Shown here: piece after piece, positions 27,143 through 35,566 of the stretch
Position numbering within the stretch: position 1 is the stretch's first letter
Layout of the letters: every line of letters begins with the position of its first letter
NCBI GenBank assembly: GCA_903905735.1
Contig: CAIVHU010000130.1
Span: forward strand, 23,357 to 87,356
Direction: 5' to 3'
DNA length: 64,000 nucleotides
DNA from: an uncultured beta proteobacterium
GTDB taxonomy: Bacteria; Pseudomonadota; Gammaproteobacteria; Burkholderiales; Burkholderiaceae_C
Position numbers and translations under genes: made by a program
The notes under the pieces: generated by a model
Told to the model about the DNA's origin: nothing
What the model saw: only the letters and a program-made list of their open reading frames with translations
Databases searched by the model: none

Positions 27143-28456
27143 ATGGCTGACATTCCCCCAACATCTCCCAGAGGCACGCCGGATGCCAGCGAATTGCAGG
27201 CCCTGCTGGCGGCGCCGGCCCTCGTGCCCTGGTGGCGCAAACGTGCCCTGTCGGCAGTGATCGGCCTGGCACTCGTCGGCGCAGGCGCTTACTACGCCTG
27301 GCAGCAAAGCAAAAAGGACGCAGCGGCACCCGTCTTTGTGACCCAGCCCGCGACCCTCGGCAATCTGACCCTCAACGTGACCGCCAACGGCACCCTGCAA
27401 CCCACCCGATCGGTAAATATCGGCAGCGAGCTGTCCGGTACCGTATTGCGTGTGCTGGTGGATGTGAATGATCGGGTGAAGAAAGGTCAGGTTCTGGTGG
27501 TGCTCGACACCGCCAAGCTCAATGACCAGGTCACACGCTCGCGCGCGGCCGTAGCCTCGGCGCAGGCCCAGTTGGCCCAGGCGACGGCCACCGTCAAGGA
27601 AAGCCAGGCCAGCTTGACGCGTCTGGAAGAAGTCTCGCGCCTCTCCGGCGGCAAAGTCCCCTCAGGCACCGAACTGGATAGTGGCCGCGCCACGCTCGAC
27701 CGCGCTGTGGCCGCTGAAGCCAGTGCGCGGGCCAATCTGGAGTCGGCCCGGGCGACTTTATCGACCGACGAAACCAACCTGTCCAAAGCGTCCATCCGTT
27801 CGCCCATTGACGGCGTGGTGCTGACGCGCAGCGTGGACCCGGGCAATGCGGTGGCTGCCTCGCTGCAGGCCGTCACGCTGTTCACCATTGCCGAAGACTT
27901 GAGCAAATTGCAGTTGAAAGTGAATGTGGACGAAGCCGACGTGGGCCGGGTGCAGGTCGGGCAGAAAGCCAGCTTCACCGTCAGCGCGTTCCCGTCACGA
28001 CGTTTTCCGGCCATCATCACCACCGTGTCGTATGGCTCCACCATCACTGACAACGTCGTCACCTACATGACGCAAATGGATGTGGCCAATACCGACCTGA
28101 GCTTGCGCCCGGGCATGACCGCCACCAGCACCATCACCGCCGTCGAACGCAAAAACGTGCTGCTGGTACCCAATTCAGCGCTGCGCTTCTCACCGCCTGT
28201 GACCGAACCGGCCTCTGCCAGTTCAGGTGGCGGCTTCATGAGCAAAATGATGCCGCGCATGCCGCGCCCGCGCAAAAGCGCCTCGGGCGGCCCTGCCAAA
28301 CAGGTGTGGGTGCTGCGTGATGGTGCGCCGGTGGAGGTCAACGTGACGCCGGGCATCAGCGATGGGCGCATGACCGAAATCACTGGCGACGACCTGAAAG
28401 CAGGCATGGCCGTGATCACTGAACAACGTACCAACGCCACCGCTGCCAAGCCATGA
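27143..28456 (+). CDS. Periplasmic adaptor subunit, MacA-like
   Basis: A 437-residue membrane fusion protein: one N-terminal membrane helix (about 36-53), barrel-sandwich/lipoyl half (SVNIGSELSGTVLRVLVDVN, RVKKGQVLVVLD), an alpha hairpin (about 125-210), the second lipoyl half (IRSPIDGVVLTRSVDPGNAV), and beta-barrel domains. An unusual insert rich in Met, Pro and Arg (GGGFMSKMMPRMPRPRKSA, about 366-384) interrupts the last domain. Overlaps the ATPase start by ATGA. Confidence 0.92.
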   Translation: MADIPPTSPRGTPDASELQALLAAPALVPWWRKRALSAVIGLALVGAGAYYAWQQSKKDAAAPVFVTQPATLGNLTLNVTANGTLQPTRSVNIGSELSGTVLRVLVDVNDRVKKGQVLVVLDTAKLNDQVTRSRAAVASAQAQLAQATATVKESQASLTRLEEVSRLSGGKVPSGTELDSGRATLDRAVAAEASARANLESARATLSTDETNLSKASIRSPIDGVVLTRSVDPGNAVAASLQAVTLFTIAEDLSKLQLKVNVDEADVGRVQVGQKASFTVSAFPSRRFPAIITTVSYGSTITDNVVTYMTQMDVANTDLSLRPGMTATSTITAVERKNVLLVPNSALRFSPPVTEPASASSGGGFMSKMMPRMPRPRKSASGGPAKQVWVLRDGAPVEVNVTPGISDGRMTEITGDDLKAGMAVITEQRTNATAAKP

Positions 28457-29190
28457 GCCAGACGAGCCTGATTCAGCTCAAAGGGGTCACCAAGCTGTAT
28501 GGCCAGGGTGCCACCGCGCTAATGGCCCTCAAAGGGGTCGATCTGAGCATTGACGCCGGTGATTTTGTCGCCATCATGGGGCCCAGCGGCTCGGGCAAAT
28601 CCACAGCCATGAACATGCTGGGCTGCCTGGACAGCCCCACCTCGGGCGAATACATCTTCAATGTTGCACATGTGGAAAAGCTCAGCCGGGACCAGCGTGC
28701 GATGCTGCGCAGGCGTTATCTGGGCTTCGTGTTCCAAGGCTTCAACCTGCTGGCGCGCACCAGTGCGCAGGAAAACGTCGAACTCCCCCTGCTCTACCGG
28801 GGTGAGCCCGCCAAACAACGCCACGCGGCGGCCAAGAAAGCACTGGCATCGGTCGGTCTGGGCGGCTGGGAACACCACACGCCAGCAGAACTCTCGGGGG
28901 GTCAACAACAGCGCGTGGCGATTGCGCGCGCCATCGTCACCGAGCCCGCCGTGCTGCTGGCCGACGAGCCTACCGGCAACCTGGACACCCAGCGCAGCCA
29001 CGAAATCATGGACCTGCTTTGGAAGCTCAACATTGACCACGGTATCACCGTGCTGATGGTCACCCATGAGGCTGACATGGCGGCCTACGCCAAGCGGATC
29101 GTGCGTTTTATTGACGGCGTGGTGGCCAGCGACGAGCGCAACCCCCATCCCGCAGCACTGACGCTTGCAGCGCAGAAGGAGGCCGCCTGA
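28453..29190 (+). CDS. MacB-type ABC transporter ATPase
   Basis: A 245-residue LolD/MacB-class ATPase: Walker A GPSGSGKSTAMN, signature [15 protein letters not shown], Walker B VLLADEPTGNLD. In MacB this domain is fused to the permease; here it is a separate gene sharing one base (TGATG) with the permease gene. Confidence 0.93.
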   Translation: MSQTSLIQLKGVTKLYGQGATALMALKGVDLSIDAGDFVAIMGPSGSGKSTAMNMLGCLDSPTSGEYIFNVAHVEKLSRDQRAMLRRRYLGFVFQGFNLLARTSAQENVELPLLYRGEPAKQRHAAAKKALASVGLGGWEHHTPAELSGGQQQRVAIARAIVTEPAVLLADEPTGNLDTQRSHEIMDLLWKLNIDHGITVLMVTHEADMAAYAKRIVRFIDGVVASDERNPHPAALTLAAQKEAA

Positions 29191-30398
29191 TGTGGCTGAG
29201 CACCCTGCTGCTGGCGATTCGCTCGATCCGGCGCAACCTTCTGCGTTCGTTTCTGACCATTCTGGGCATCGTGATTGGTGTCAGCGCGGTCATCACCATG
29301 GTCACCGTGGGCAATGGTGCCACCCTGTCGGTGCAAAGCCAGATCACCAGCCTGGGCACCAACCTGCTGCAACTTCGCCCCGGTCAGCGGATGGGCGGTC
29401 CGGGGGGCAGCGGCGGTGCACCATCCTTCAAGGAGGCTGATGCCACAGCCATCGCCGCCCAGGTCAGCGGCCTGCTGGCGGTGGCGCCTGAAGCGCGCAG
29501 CGCCGCGACCATCGTCGCCGAGGGTCGCAACTGGAGCACCAGCGTCATCGGCAGCACCAACGAGTGGCTGACCACCGGCAACTGGACCCTTGCCGATGGC
29601 CGTGAATTCACCGAAGAGGAGCTGCGCGGGGGCGCAGCCGTCTGCATCATCGGCCAGACGATTCAACGCGAGCTGTTCGAGGGCCATGACGCGGTGGACG
29701 CCTTCATACGGGTCAAAAACATCAGCTGCCAGGTGATCGCCGTGCTCGGCTCCAAAGGCCAGGGCGCCTTTGGGAACGACCAGGACGACGTGGTACTGAT
29801 GCCACTGCACACCCTGCAGCGGCGCATCACCGGCAACACTCGCGTCAACACCCTGCTGGTGTCGATGACGGACGGCGCTGACCCCGAACTGGTCAAGGCC
29901 GCGCTGAGCGACCTGATGCGCGAGCGGCGCAAGCTGGCCGAGGCCGATGAAAACAACTTCTATGTGCTCGACACCAAGCAGCTCGGCGAGGCCTTTTCCA
30001 GCACGACCCGGGTGATGACCATGCTGCTCGGCGCGGTGGCCGCGGTGAGCCTGCTGGTGGGTGGCATCGGCATCATGAACATCATGCTGGTCAGCGTCAC
30101 CGAGCGCACCCGCGAGATCGGCCTGCGCCTGGCCATCGGCGCCATGGAGGGCGAGGTGCTGATGCAGTTTCTGATCGAAGCGGTGGTGCTGTCCGCGCTG
30201 GGGGGCGTGATCGGCATCGTGCTAGCCACTGGCGCCTCGATCGGTCTGACACGGCTGATGGACGTGCCGTTTCAGTTTGACATCGGGGTCAACCTGCTGT
30301 CCTTCGTCTTTTCAGCCGGCATTGGTGTGGTGTTTGGCTACTTTCCGGCGCGCCAAGCCGCGAGGCTGGACCCGATCGAGGCGCTGCGGCACGAGTGA
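29190..30398 (+). CDS. MacB-type ABC transporter permease
   Basis: A 402-residue permease with one N-terminal membrane helix (LRSFLTILGIVIGVSAVITM), a large periplasmic MacB core domain (about 45-255) and three C-terminal FtsX-type helices (MLLGAVAAVSLLVGGIGIMN, VTERTREIGLRLAIGA). Works with the adaptor and outer membrane protein as a MacAB-TolC-like mechanotransmission pump; the substrate (antibiotic, siderophore or peptide) is unknown. Confidence 0.93.
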   Translation: MWLSTLLLAIRSIRRNLLRSFLTILGIVIGVSAVITMVTVGNGATLSVQSQITSLGTNLLQLRPGQRMGGPGGSGGAPSFKEADATAIAAQVSGLLAVAPEARSAATIVAEGRNWSTSVIGSTNEWLTTGNWTLADGREFTEEELRGGAAVCIIGQTIQRELFEGHDAVDAFIRVKNISCQVIAVLGSKGQGAFGNDQDDVVLMPLHTLQRRITGNTRVNTLLVSMTDGADPELVKAALSDLMRERRKLAEADENNFYVLDTKQLGEAFSSTTRVMTMLLGAVAAVSLLVGGIGIMNIMLVSVTERTREIGLRLAIGAMEGEVLMQFLIEAVVLSALGGVIGIVLATGASIGLTRLMDVPFQFDIGVNLLSFVFSAGIGVVFGYFPARQAARLDPIEALRHE

Positions 30399-30463
30399 TT
30401 TTTATACAAGAAATCGGCCTTCAGCCCTTTTGAATAAAGCGCTTACAGCTATTGATTTTGAAG
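30399..30463 (-). repeat. Interspersed palindromic repeat, copy 7 (end of purN)
   Basis: Reverse-oriented copy: TCGGCCTTCAGCCCTTTTGA, then AAGCGCTTACAGCTATTG. It supplies the stop codon and last residues of purN and fills the junction with the convergent efflux permease. Confidence 0.75.
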
Positions 30464-31042
30464 TAACTTCGCCACCGCCTGCGGGTAGATCAGATGCTCT
30501 TGCGTGAGCACCCTAGCGGCCAGCGCCTCAGCGGTGTCACCGGGCAGCACCGGCACCACCGCCTGCGCCAGGATCGGGCCGTGGTCCAGCTCCGGAGTCA
30601 CCAAGTGCACCGTGGCTCCTGCCACCTTGCAGCCTGCGTCAATGGCGCGTTTATGCGTGTGCAAACCGGGAAAGGCGGGCAGCAAAGACGGGTGAATGTT
30701 CACCAGCCGCTCGGCGTAGCGGTTCACAAAGTCTGTGCTCAGGATGCGCATGAAACCTGCCAGCAACACCAAAGGTGGATGTTCCGGTGTGGCGTAGCGG
30801 TCAATGCGCTGCGCCAGCGCCGCGTCAAACGCCTCGCGGTTGGCAAAGGCCTTATGGTCGAGCGATTCGGTGGCAATGCCATGTTGCGCGGCCAGGGTCA
30901 GACCTTTGGCATCGGCCTTGTTGCTTAAGACGGCAGCCACCTTGGCCTGATACTTGGCGGCCCAGTTATCCCGTTTGGCGGCCTTAACGATGGCCGCCAT
31001 GTTGGAGCCGCTGCCTGAGATCAAAATAACGATGTTTTTCAT
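30449..31042 (-). CDS. purN: Phosphoribosylglycinamide formyltransferase (GART)
   Basis: A 197-residue N10-formyl-THF-dependent enzyme, third step of purine synthesis. ISGSGSNMAAIV at the N-terminus binds phosphate; NIHPSLLPAFPG carries the catalytic Asn and His and TPELDHGPILAQ the catalytic Asp. The start at 31042 is only 13 bases from the start of the divergent yceH gene. The stop codon lies in an interspersed repeat, giving the C-terminal LLQNQ. Confidence 0.95.
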   Translation of the reverse strand: MKNIVILISGSGSNMAAIVKAAKRDNWAAKYQAKVAAVLSNKADAKGLTLAAQHGIATESLDHKAFANREAFDAALAQRIDRYATPEHPPLVLLAGFMRILSTDFVNRYAERLVNIHPSLLPAFPGLHTHKRAIDAGCKVAGATVHLVTPELDHGPILAQAVVPVLPGDTAEALAARVLTQEHLIYPQAVAKLLQNQ

Positions 31043-31055
31043 ACTTGGCTGAATT

Positions 31056-31769
31056 ATGACTTTGACCCCTCCCCCCTTTGGCAGCGCACCGGCCCCCGCG
31101 AGCGCGCCTGCCCTTCTTCTCACCCCCATCGAGGCGCGCGTGCTCGGCACCCTGATGGAAAAAGCCCGCACCGTGCCCGACAGCTACCCGCTGTCGCTCA
31201 ACTCATTGATGCTGGGCTGCAACCAGAAAACCACCCGTGATCCGATCATGAACCTGACCGAAGCCGAGGTGGCTGACGCGGTGAGCAGCCTCAAAGGGCG
31301 CCATCTGGTGCGCGAAAACAGCGGCAGCCGCGTCACCCGCTTTGAGCACAACTTCCAGCGTGGTGTGGGTGTGCCCGAACAATCAGCCGTGCTGCTGGGC
31401 ATGCTGATGTTGCGCGGCCCGCAAACCGCCGCCGAGCTGCGTCTGAACAGCGAGCGCTGGTACAAGTTTGCCGATATTTCATCGGTGGAAGGTTTTCTGG
31501 AAGAACTGCAAGACCGCGCCGATGACAAAGGCGGTCCGCTGACCGTGAAACTGGCCAAGGCCCCGGGCGCGCGTGAACAGCGTTGGGCGCACCTGCTGTG
31601 CGGGCCGGTGGATGAGGCGCAGTGGGCCGGCGGCGGCGCTGCCCGCCAGATGGACGGCGGCGCACAGGAACGTTTGGCCAGGCTGGAGGCTGAAGTGGCC
31701 GCACTGCGTGCCACGGTGAACCAACTCTGCGCCGAGCTGGGTATCGCTGCACCGCCAACCGAGACTTGA
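31056..31769 (+). CDS. yceH: YceH family protein (DUF480)
   Basis: A 237-residue member of the YceH/UPF0502 family: a Pro-Ala-rich start then two winged-helix-like repeats ([42 protein letters not shown], later [24 protein letters not shown]) and a C-terminal short coiled coil ([23 protein letters not shown]). Function not established. Confidence 0.9.
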   Translation: MTLTPPPFGSAPAPASAPALLLTPIEARVLGTLMEKARTVPDSYPLSLNSLMLGCNQKTTRDPIMNLTEAEVADAVSSLKGRHLVRENSGSRVTRFEHNFQRGVGVPEQSAVLLGMLMLRGPQTAAELRLNSERWYKFADISSVEGFLEELQDRADDKGGPLTVKLAKAPGAREQRWAHLLCGPVDEAQWAGGGAARQMDGGAQERLARLEAEVAALRATVNQLCAELGIAAPPTET

Positions 31770-31827
31770 GTGGTGACGACCGCCGCCAGCGGCAGCACTT
31801 TAAGCGTTACAGCCTGATAGCCCTCGT

Positions 31828-32724
31828 CTATTCTGGGCTACGCACTCTCAAAAAAGAAGCAAAGCGCGGCAGGCCCTTGGGTGTGCGGTCACGGTAGCGG
31901 TAGGTCACGACGCTGCCGATGGCTGGCGGATCGGCGCGTTGCGCATCGGTCAACCCGGTGCCCAGGGCAAAGCGCTGGCCGCTGGGCAACTCCAGCAGCA
32001 GCGCACCCAATTTGCCAACATTGCGGCCCTTGCCGGGCAAATGCGCAACGACCCTGGCATCTTCATCAGGCACCAGCTTGAGCTTGAGCAAGGCCTCACT
32101 GCGCCCGGGCGACCACAAGGCGTTGGCGCGATGCAGCACCAAACCTTCGCCGCAGCTCTTCACTGTGGTCTGCAGCAGGGTTTGCAACGCGGCGGCATCC
32201 GCCACCCGCTGTTGCGGCAAGGCCTGCAACCAGGGTTGTTTCGCCTGCACGACCACGGCCTGAAGGCGTTGCGCACGTTCGCCAAATGGCTCCGAGGCAC
32301 CGGGCAGGTCAAAAACCATGTACTGCACCTGATGCCAGTCGGCATCCACCGGCGCGACACGACGCACGATGCCCGAGAGTTCATCAAACCGCCCTCGCCC
32401 CAGCCAGAGCTCACCGTCGAGCGCGGTTTTGGGCAAGGCTGCGGTGAACCAGATGGGTGCGGCAATGGCACGCCCGCTGCGAAAGCGCAGGCTCTGGCCG
32501 TCCCAAAAAGCGCGCACGCCATCGAGCTTTTCGCTCACCAGAAAACCGCTAGGGTCTTGGCCGACATGCCAAAGACCTGCCAGCATCAATGCAGGTACGG
32601 TGGCTGTGGCTGAAGCATCTGGCGTGTTGGAGGGGTCTACCGCGCCAGCCAGCGCGGGCGGCAGCGCGCCACCCAGCAGCAGAAAAAGACAAGCCGCGGA
32701 CGTGGCTGTTCGTGAATAGTGCAT
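31828..32724 (-). CDS. Exported ATP-dependent DNA ligase, LigE type
   Basis: A 298-residue minimal DNA ligase. Residues 1-26 look like a Sec signal peptide (MHYSRTATSAACLFLLLGGA...ALAG), so the enzyme is probably periplasmic. Ligase motifs: I EKLDGVRAFW with the AMP lysine (about 65-74), III DGELWLGRGRFDELSG, IV GEGLVLHRANA, V LLKLKLVPDEDARVV, then an OB domain (KLGALLLELPSG, VTYRYRDRTPKGLPRF). LigE enzymes of Neisseria and relatives act on extracellular or incoming DNA; that role is known of the family and inferred here. Confidence 0.88.
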   Translation of the reverse strand: MHYSRTATSAACLFLLLGGALPPALAGAVDPSNTPDASATATVPALMLAGLWHVGQDPSGFLVSEKLDGVRAFWDGQSLRFRSGRAIAAPIWFTAALPKTALDGELWLGRGRFDELSGIVRRVAPVDADWHQVQYMVFDLPGASEPFGERAQRLQAVVVQAKQPWLQALPQQRVADAAALQTLLQTTVKSCGEGLVLHRANALWSPGRSEALLKLKLVPDEDARVVAHLPGKGRNVGKLGALLLELPSGQRFALGTGLTDAQRADPPAIGSVVTYRYRDRTPKGLPRFASFLRVRSPE

Positions 32725-32737
32725 GCGTACCTCTCCC

Positions 32738-32805
32738 TTTTTTATATGACAAATCAGCCTCCAGCCCTTTCTGAATAAGCGCTGACAGCTACACTTTTTA
32801 TAACT
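32738..32805 (-). repeat. Interspersed palindromic repeat, copy 8 (upstream of the ligase)
   Basis: Reverse-oriented copy: AATCAGCCTCCAGCCCTTTC, then AATAAGCGCTGACAGCTACA. It lies within the 156-base gap before the HNH gene, close to the ligase start. Confidence 0.75.
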
Positions 32806-32880
32806 TCAAACCAATATCAAAAGATGACGAACTGTGGCCAAGCGGGTCCGCAGCGTGCCGCGCTTTGGGGCCAAACCTGC

Positions 32881-33438
32881 TCAAGCCGCCAGACGCGACG
32901 ATTTGGGCACGTGCGCCATCAAAAACTCCATCTGGTCCACCAGAATGCGCCGGTTGCGCAGGATGAAATCTTCCCACAGGCTGGGCACATACGGCGTGTA
33001 CAGCAGCGGCATGTGCGCCTGCTCGGGCGTGCGGTGGCTTTTGCGGTGGTTGCAGGGTTTGCACGCGGTGACCACGTTCATCCAGGTATCGACTCCTTTC
33101 TGTGCGAACGGAATGATGTGTTCGCGCGTCAGATCATGCTCGTCAAACAGGTCGCCACAGTAGGCGCAGATGTTGCGGTCGCGGGCAAACAACTTGCCGT
33201 TGGTCAGGCCCGGGCGCAGCTCGAACGGGTTGATGTTGGGCACGCCCTTGGTGCCGATGATGCTTGACACGGTGATGATCGACTGCTTGCCGGTGATGGC
33301 GTTGTGCCCCCCATGGAACATGGCCACCTCGTGACCCATCTCCCAGCGGACTTCTTCAGCGGCGTAATGAATCACCGCCTGTTCCAGCGAAATCCACGAT
33401 TGGGGCAGCCCCTGGGCTGACAGCTTCAAGACTTTCAA
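32881..33438 (-). CDS. HNH endonuclease family protein
   Basis: A 185-residue protein with a C-terminal HNH domain: zinc pair CAYCG, the LTREHIIPFAQKG core carrying the catalytic His, NVVTACKPCNHRKSHRTP with the second Cys pair. The N-terminus (KVLKLSAQGLPQSWISLEQAV) matches a family common in betaproteobacteria. Start chosen as TTG at 33438 because AGGAG (33446-33450) lies seven bases upstream; a GTG at 33477 has no such site. Target unknown; it stands alone without a methylase. Confidence 0.85.
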   Translation of the reverse strand: MKVLKLSAQGLPQSWISLEQAVIHYAAEEVRWEMGHEVAMFHGGHNAITGKQSIITVSSIIGTKGVPNINPFELRPGLTNGKLFARDRNICAYCGDLFDEHDLTREHIIPFAQKGVDTWMNVVTACKPCNHRKSHRTPEQAHMPLLYTPYVPSLWEDFILRNRRILVDQMEFLMAHVPKSSRLAA

Positions 33439-33651
33439 AACACGACTCCTATACAAAAGACGTTCTCCGAAACCCACTCAAAACCTGACATTTGCCACCA
33501 CCATCGGCGATGGTCAGCAGCCCTGCAAATGCAGGAAACGCGCCAACTCTCGCCAACTGGCCAGTCTGGGACACAATATACCCCCTTTATGTGTCAAATT
33601 GACTTCAAGTGCCTTTTATACCTGCACATATTGCTACCAAATCCATAACAG

Positions 33652-34650
33652 ATGATGAAGATTTACAGAGGCTTCAAGCACCCGGACATCGCCCCGGCTT
33701 GCGCCTTGACGATTGGCAACTTTGACGGCGTGCACCGTGGCCACCAGGCCATGCTGTCGCTGCTCAAGGGCGAGGCGCAGCAACGCGGCGTGCCCAGCTG
33801 CGTGCTGACCTTCGAGCCGCACCCGCGCGACTTCTTTGCCGGGCTCACCCACAACCCCGATTTGGCACCGGCCCGCGTCGGCACCCTGCGCGACAAACTG
33901 ATCGACCTCAACGCCAGCGGCGTGGACCAGACCGTGGTGCTGCCGTTTGACGTGCACCTGGCCAATCTGTTGCCCCAAGCTTTTATTGACACGGTGTTGC
34001 TGCAGGGTCTGGGCGCGCGCTATGTACTGGTGGGCGACGATTTCCGCTTTGGCCAGCGCCGCGCTGGCGACTACACCCTGCTCGACGCCGCCGGGCTCAA
34101 GCAGGGCTTTGATGTGGCGCGCATGAACAGCTACGAGGTGCATAACCTGCGCGTCTCCAGCTCCGCCGTGCGCGAGGCCCTGTCCGAGGGCCGCATGGCT
34201 GACGCCACGGCGCTGCTGGGTCACCCCTACCGCATCTCGGGTCATGTGGTGCATGGGCGCAAACTGGGCCGCACGTTGGGCTTCAAGACGCTCAACCTGC
34301 GCTTTGCCCACTGGAAACCTGCCGCCTGCGGCATCTTTGCGGTGCTGGTGTTTGGCCTGTCCGAGCAGCCGCTACGCGGCGTGGCCAACCTGGGCGTGCG
34401 CCCCTCGGTGGACCCCAAGGATGTCAACGGCGGGCGGGTGCTGCTGGAAACCCACTGCCTGGACTGGCCCCAACAACTGGGCTTGGAGGGCGCCTACGGC
34501 AAGATCATCAGCGTGGAGTTGCTCCATAAACTGCACGACGAACTCAAATACGACTCCCTGGACGCATTGACTGCCGGCATCAGCAAGGATTGCCAGGATG
34601 CCCGTGCGTACTTTGATGGCCAACATGAGCCGGGCAACGCCAGAACCTGA
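33652..34650 (+). CDS. ribF: Bifunctional riboflavin kinase/FAD synthetase
   Basis: A 332-residue enzyme making FMN and FAD. N-terminal adenylyltransferase with TIGNFDGVHRGHQ (about 21-33) and the SSSAVREAL segment; C-terminal flavokinase from about 190 (GRKLGRTLGFKTLNLRF). The kinase motif has LGFKTLN in place of the usual LGFPTAN, a conservative oddity. The last 28 codons are duplicated upstream of ileS. Confidence 0.95.
   Translation: MMKIYRGFKHPDIAPACALTIGNFDGVHRGHQAMLSLLKGEAQQRGVPSCVLTFEPHPRDFFAGLTHNPDLAPARVGTLRDKLIDLNASGVDQTVVLPFDVHLANLLPQAFIDTVLLQGLGARYVLVGDDFRFGQRRAGDYTLLDAAGLKQGFDVARMNSYEVHNLRVSSSAVREALSEGRMADATALLGHPYRISGHVVHGRKLGRTLGFKTLNLRFAHWKPAACGIFAVLVFGLSEQPLRGVANLGVRPSVDPKDVNGGRVLLETHCLDWPQQLGLEGAYGKIISVELLHKLHDELKYDSLDALTAGISKDCQDARAYFDGQHEPGNART
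34531..34615 (+). repeat. Direct repeat A (3' end of ribF)
   Basis: The segment from CTGCACGACGAACTC to CCCGTGCGTACTTTG is repeated with about 85 percent identity at 35468-35551. Confidence 0.8.
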
Positions 34651-34698
34651 GACCTCACTGCCTTTGACGCACGCCGGGCGTCAGGGCCGCTTTGCGGG

Positions 34699-35070
34699 TC
34701 AATGCGCCGCTGCGCAGGCAAGGCCTAGCCGGACACCAGCCAAAAGCAAGCGTTTGTCGCGCGTCCAGAGTTGTGCGCCCGGCGTCAAGCGAACGGCTGC
34801 CAGCAAGTGCGCGTCGATGTAGCCAATACCGCTACCAGCAAGTGTTACCTGGTCAATAAACCCTAGAACTTCAGCGTCGGTGGCCATCGTGGCCTGTGGC
34901 AAATGTTGCAAGGCTGTCAGAACTTGCTGACGATGCAGCAAGTTGCCCAGGGCCAGTTCGCCCACCACAAACGGATGCACCAACACCTGACCCGCCTCCA
35001 GCAGGCCCATCAGCCGTTCGTCACTGTTGCGCCAGTGGTCTATCCAGATGGACGTGTCAACCAGAATCAC
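34699..35070 (-). CDS. vapC: PIN-domain ribonuclease toxin, VapC type
   Basis: A 123-residue PIN-domain protein: MILVDTSIWIDHWR with the first acidic residue, GELALGN with the conserved Glu (about 38), and GYIDAHLLAA with the next Asp. Translation is coupled to the upstream antitoxin by ATGA. VapC toxins cleave tRNA or rRNA when free of VapB. Sits between ribF and ileS as an inserted module on the opposite strand. Confidence 0.88.
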   Translation of the reverse strand: MILVDTSIWIDHWRNSDERLMGLLEAGQVLVHPFVVGELALGNLLHRQQVLTALQHLPQATMATDAEVLGFIDQVTLAGSGIGYIDAHLLAAVRLTPGAQLWTRDKRLLLAGVRLGLACAAAH

Positions 35071-35264
35071 TGTGCCGACCCCTGTCGCCTGGGAACATCC
35101 TGCAACTCAGGCATGGTGCCACCCAACTGCGCCAGCCGCTTGGCGCTTTCGCGCTGGATCAAGGCCCGAAGCGCCTCACGAACGAGCGCAGACTTTTCCG
35201 CTAAACCCGTCAAGGCGGTGGCTTTTGCCAATAAATCGTCATCGAGCGCAAGTGTGGTTCGCAT
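35067..35264 (-). CDS. vapB: VapB-type antitoxin
   Basis: A 65-residue protein starting MRTTLALDDDLLAKATAL, with ribbon-helix-helix-like N-terminal DNA-binding segment and a C-terminal tail that would neutralise the toxin. Start at 35264 is supported by GGGAG eight bases upstream. Overlaps vapC by four bases. Confidence 0.85.
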   Translation of the reverse strand: MRTTLALDDDLLAKATALTGLAEKSALVREALRALIQRESAKRLAQLGGTMPELQDVPRRQGSAQ

Positions 35265-35294
35265 GATCAAGTCTCCCATGGAAAGCATGAATAC

Positions 35295-35312
35295 TATCAT
35301 CAAGTGATGATA
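35295..35312. promoter_or_regulatory. Perfect palindrome, probable VapBC operator
   Basis: TATCATCA-AG-TGATGATA, eight-base arms, centred about 40 bases upstream of vapB. VapBC complexes typically repress their own operon through such dyads. Confidence 0.55.
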
Positions 35313-35467
35313 TATAGAGTGCCTCACATCAACTTGCCTGGGGTATTTAAACGCGGCATACCCACAGCACTGGCCACCCCCAGCCCACTCTTTGGCGAAC
35401 CCCGGCCACACTACCGTGCCCCGCCAAGCCCTACGGTAAAATCCGTCAACCCGCGCAGCAACACTGA

Positions 35468-35551
35468 CTGCACGACGAACTCACAACGAATCCCTGGACG
35501 CATTGACCGCTGGCATCCTTCAAGATGGCCAGGTTGCCCGTGCCTACTTTG
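35468..35551 (+). repeat. Direct repeat B (ribF 3'-end remnant upstream of ileS)
   Basis: CTGCACGACGAACTC, then TCCCTGGACGCATTGAC and TTGCCCGTGCCTACTTTG, a second diverged copy of the ribF terminus just before the ileS start. It explains the coding-like sequence between vapBC and ileS. Confidence 0.8.
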
Positions 35552-35566
35552 CTATTGCGCCACACC

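Noticed and set aside
34663..34686. TGACGC...GCGTCA hairpin after ribF as a terminator
   Set aside because: Short stem without a following T tract.
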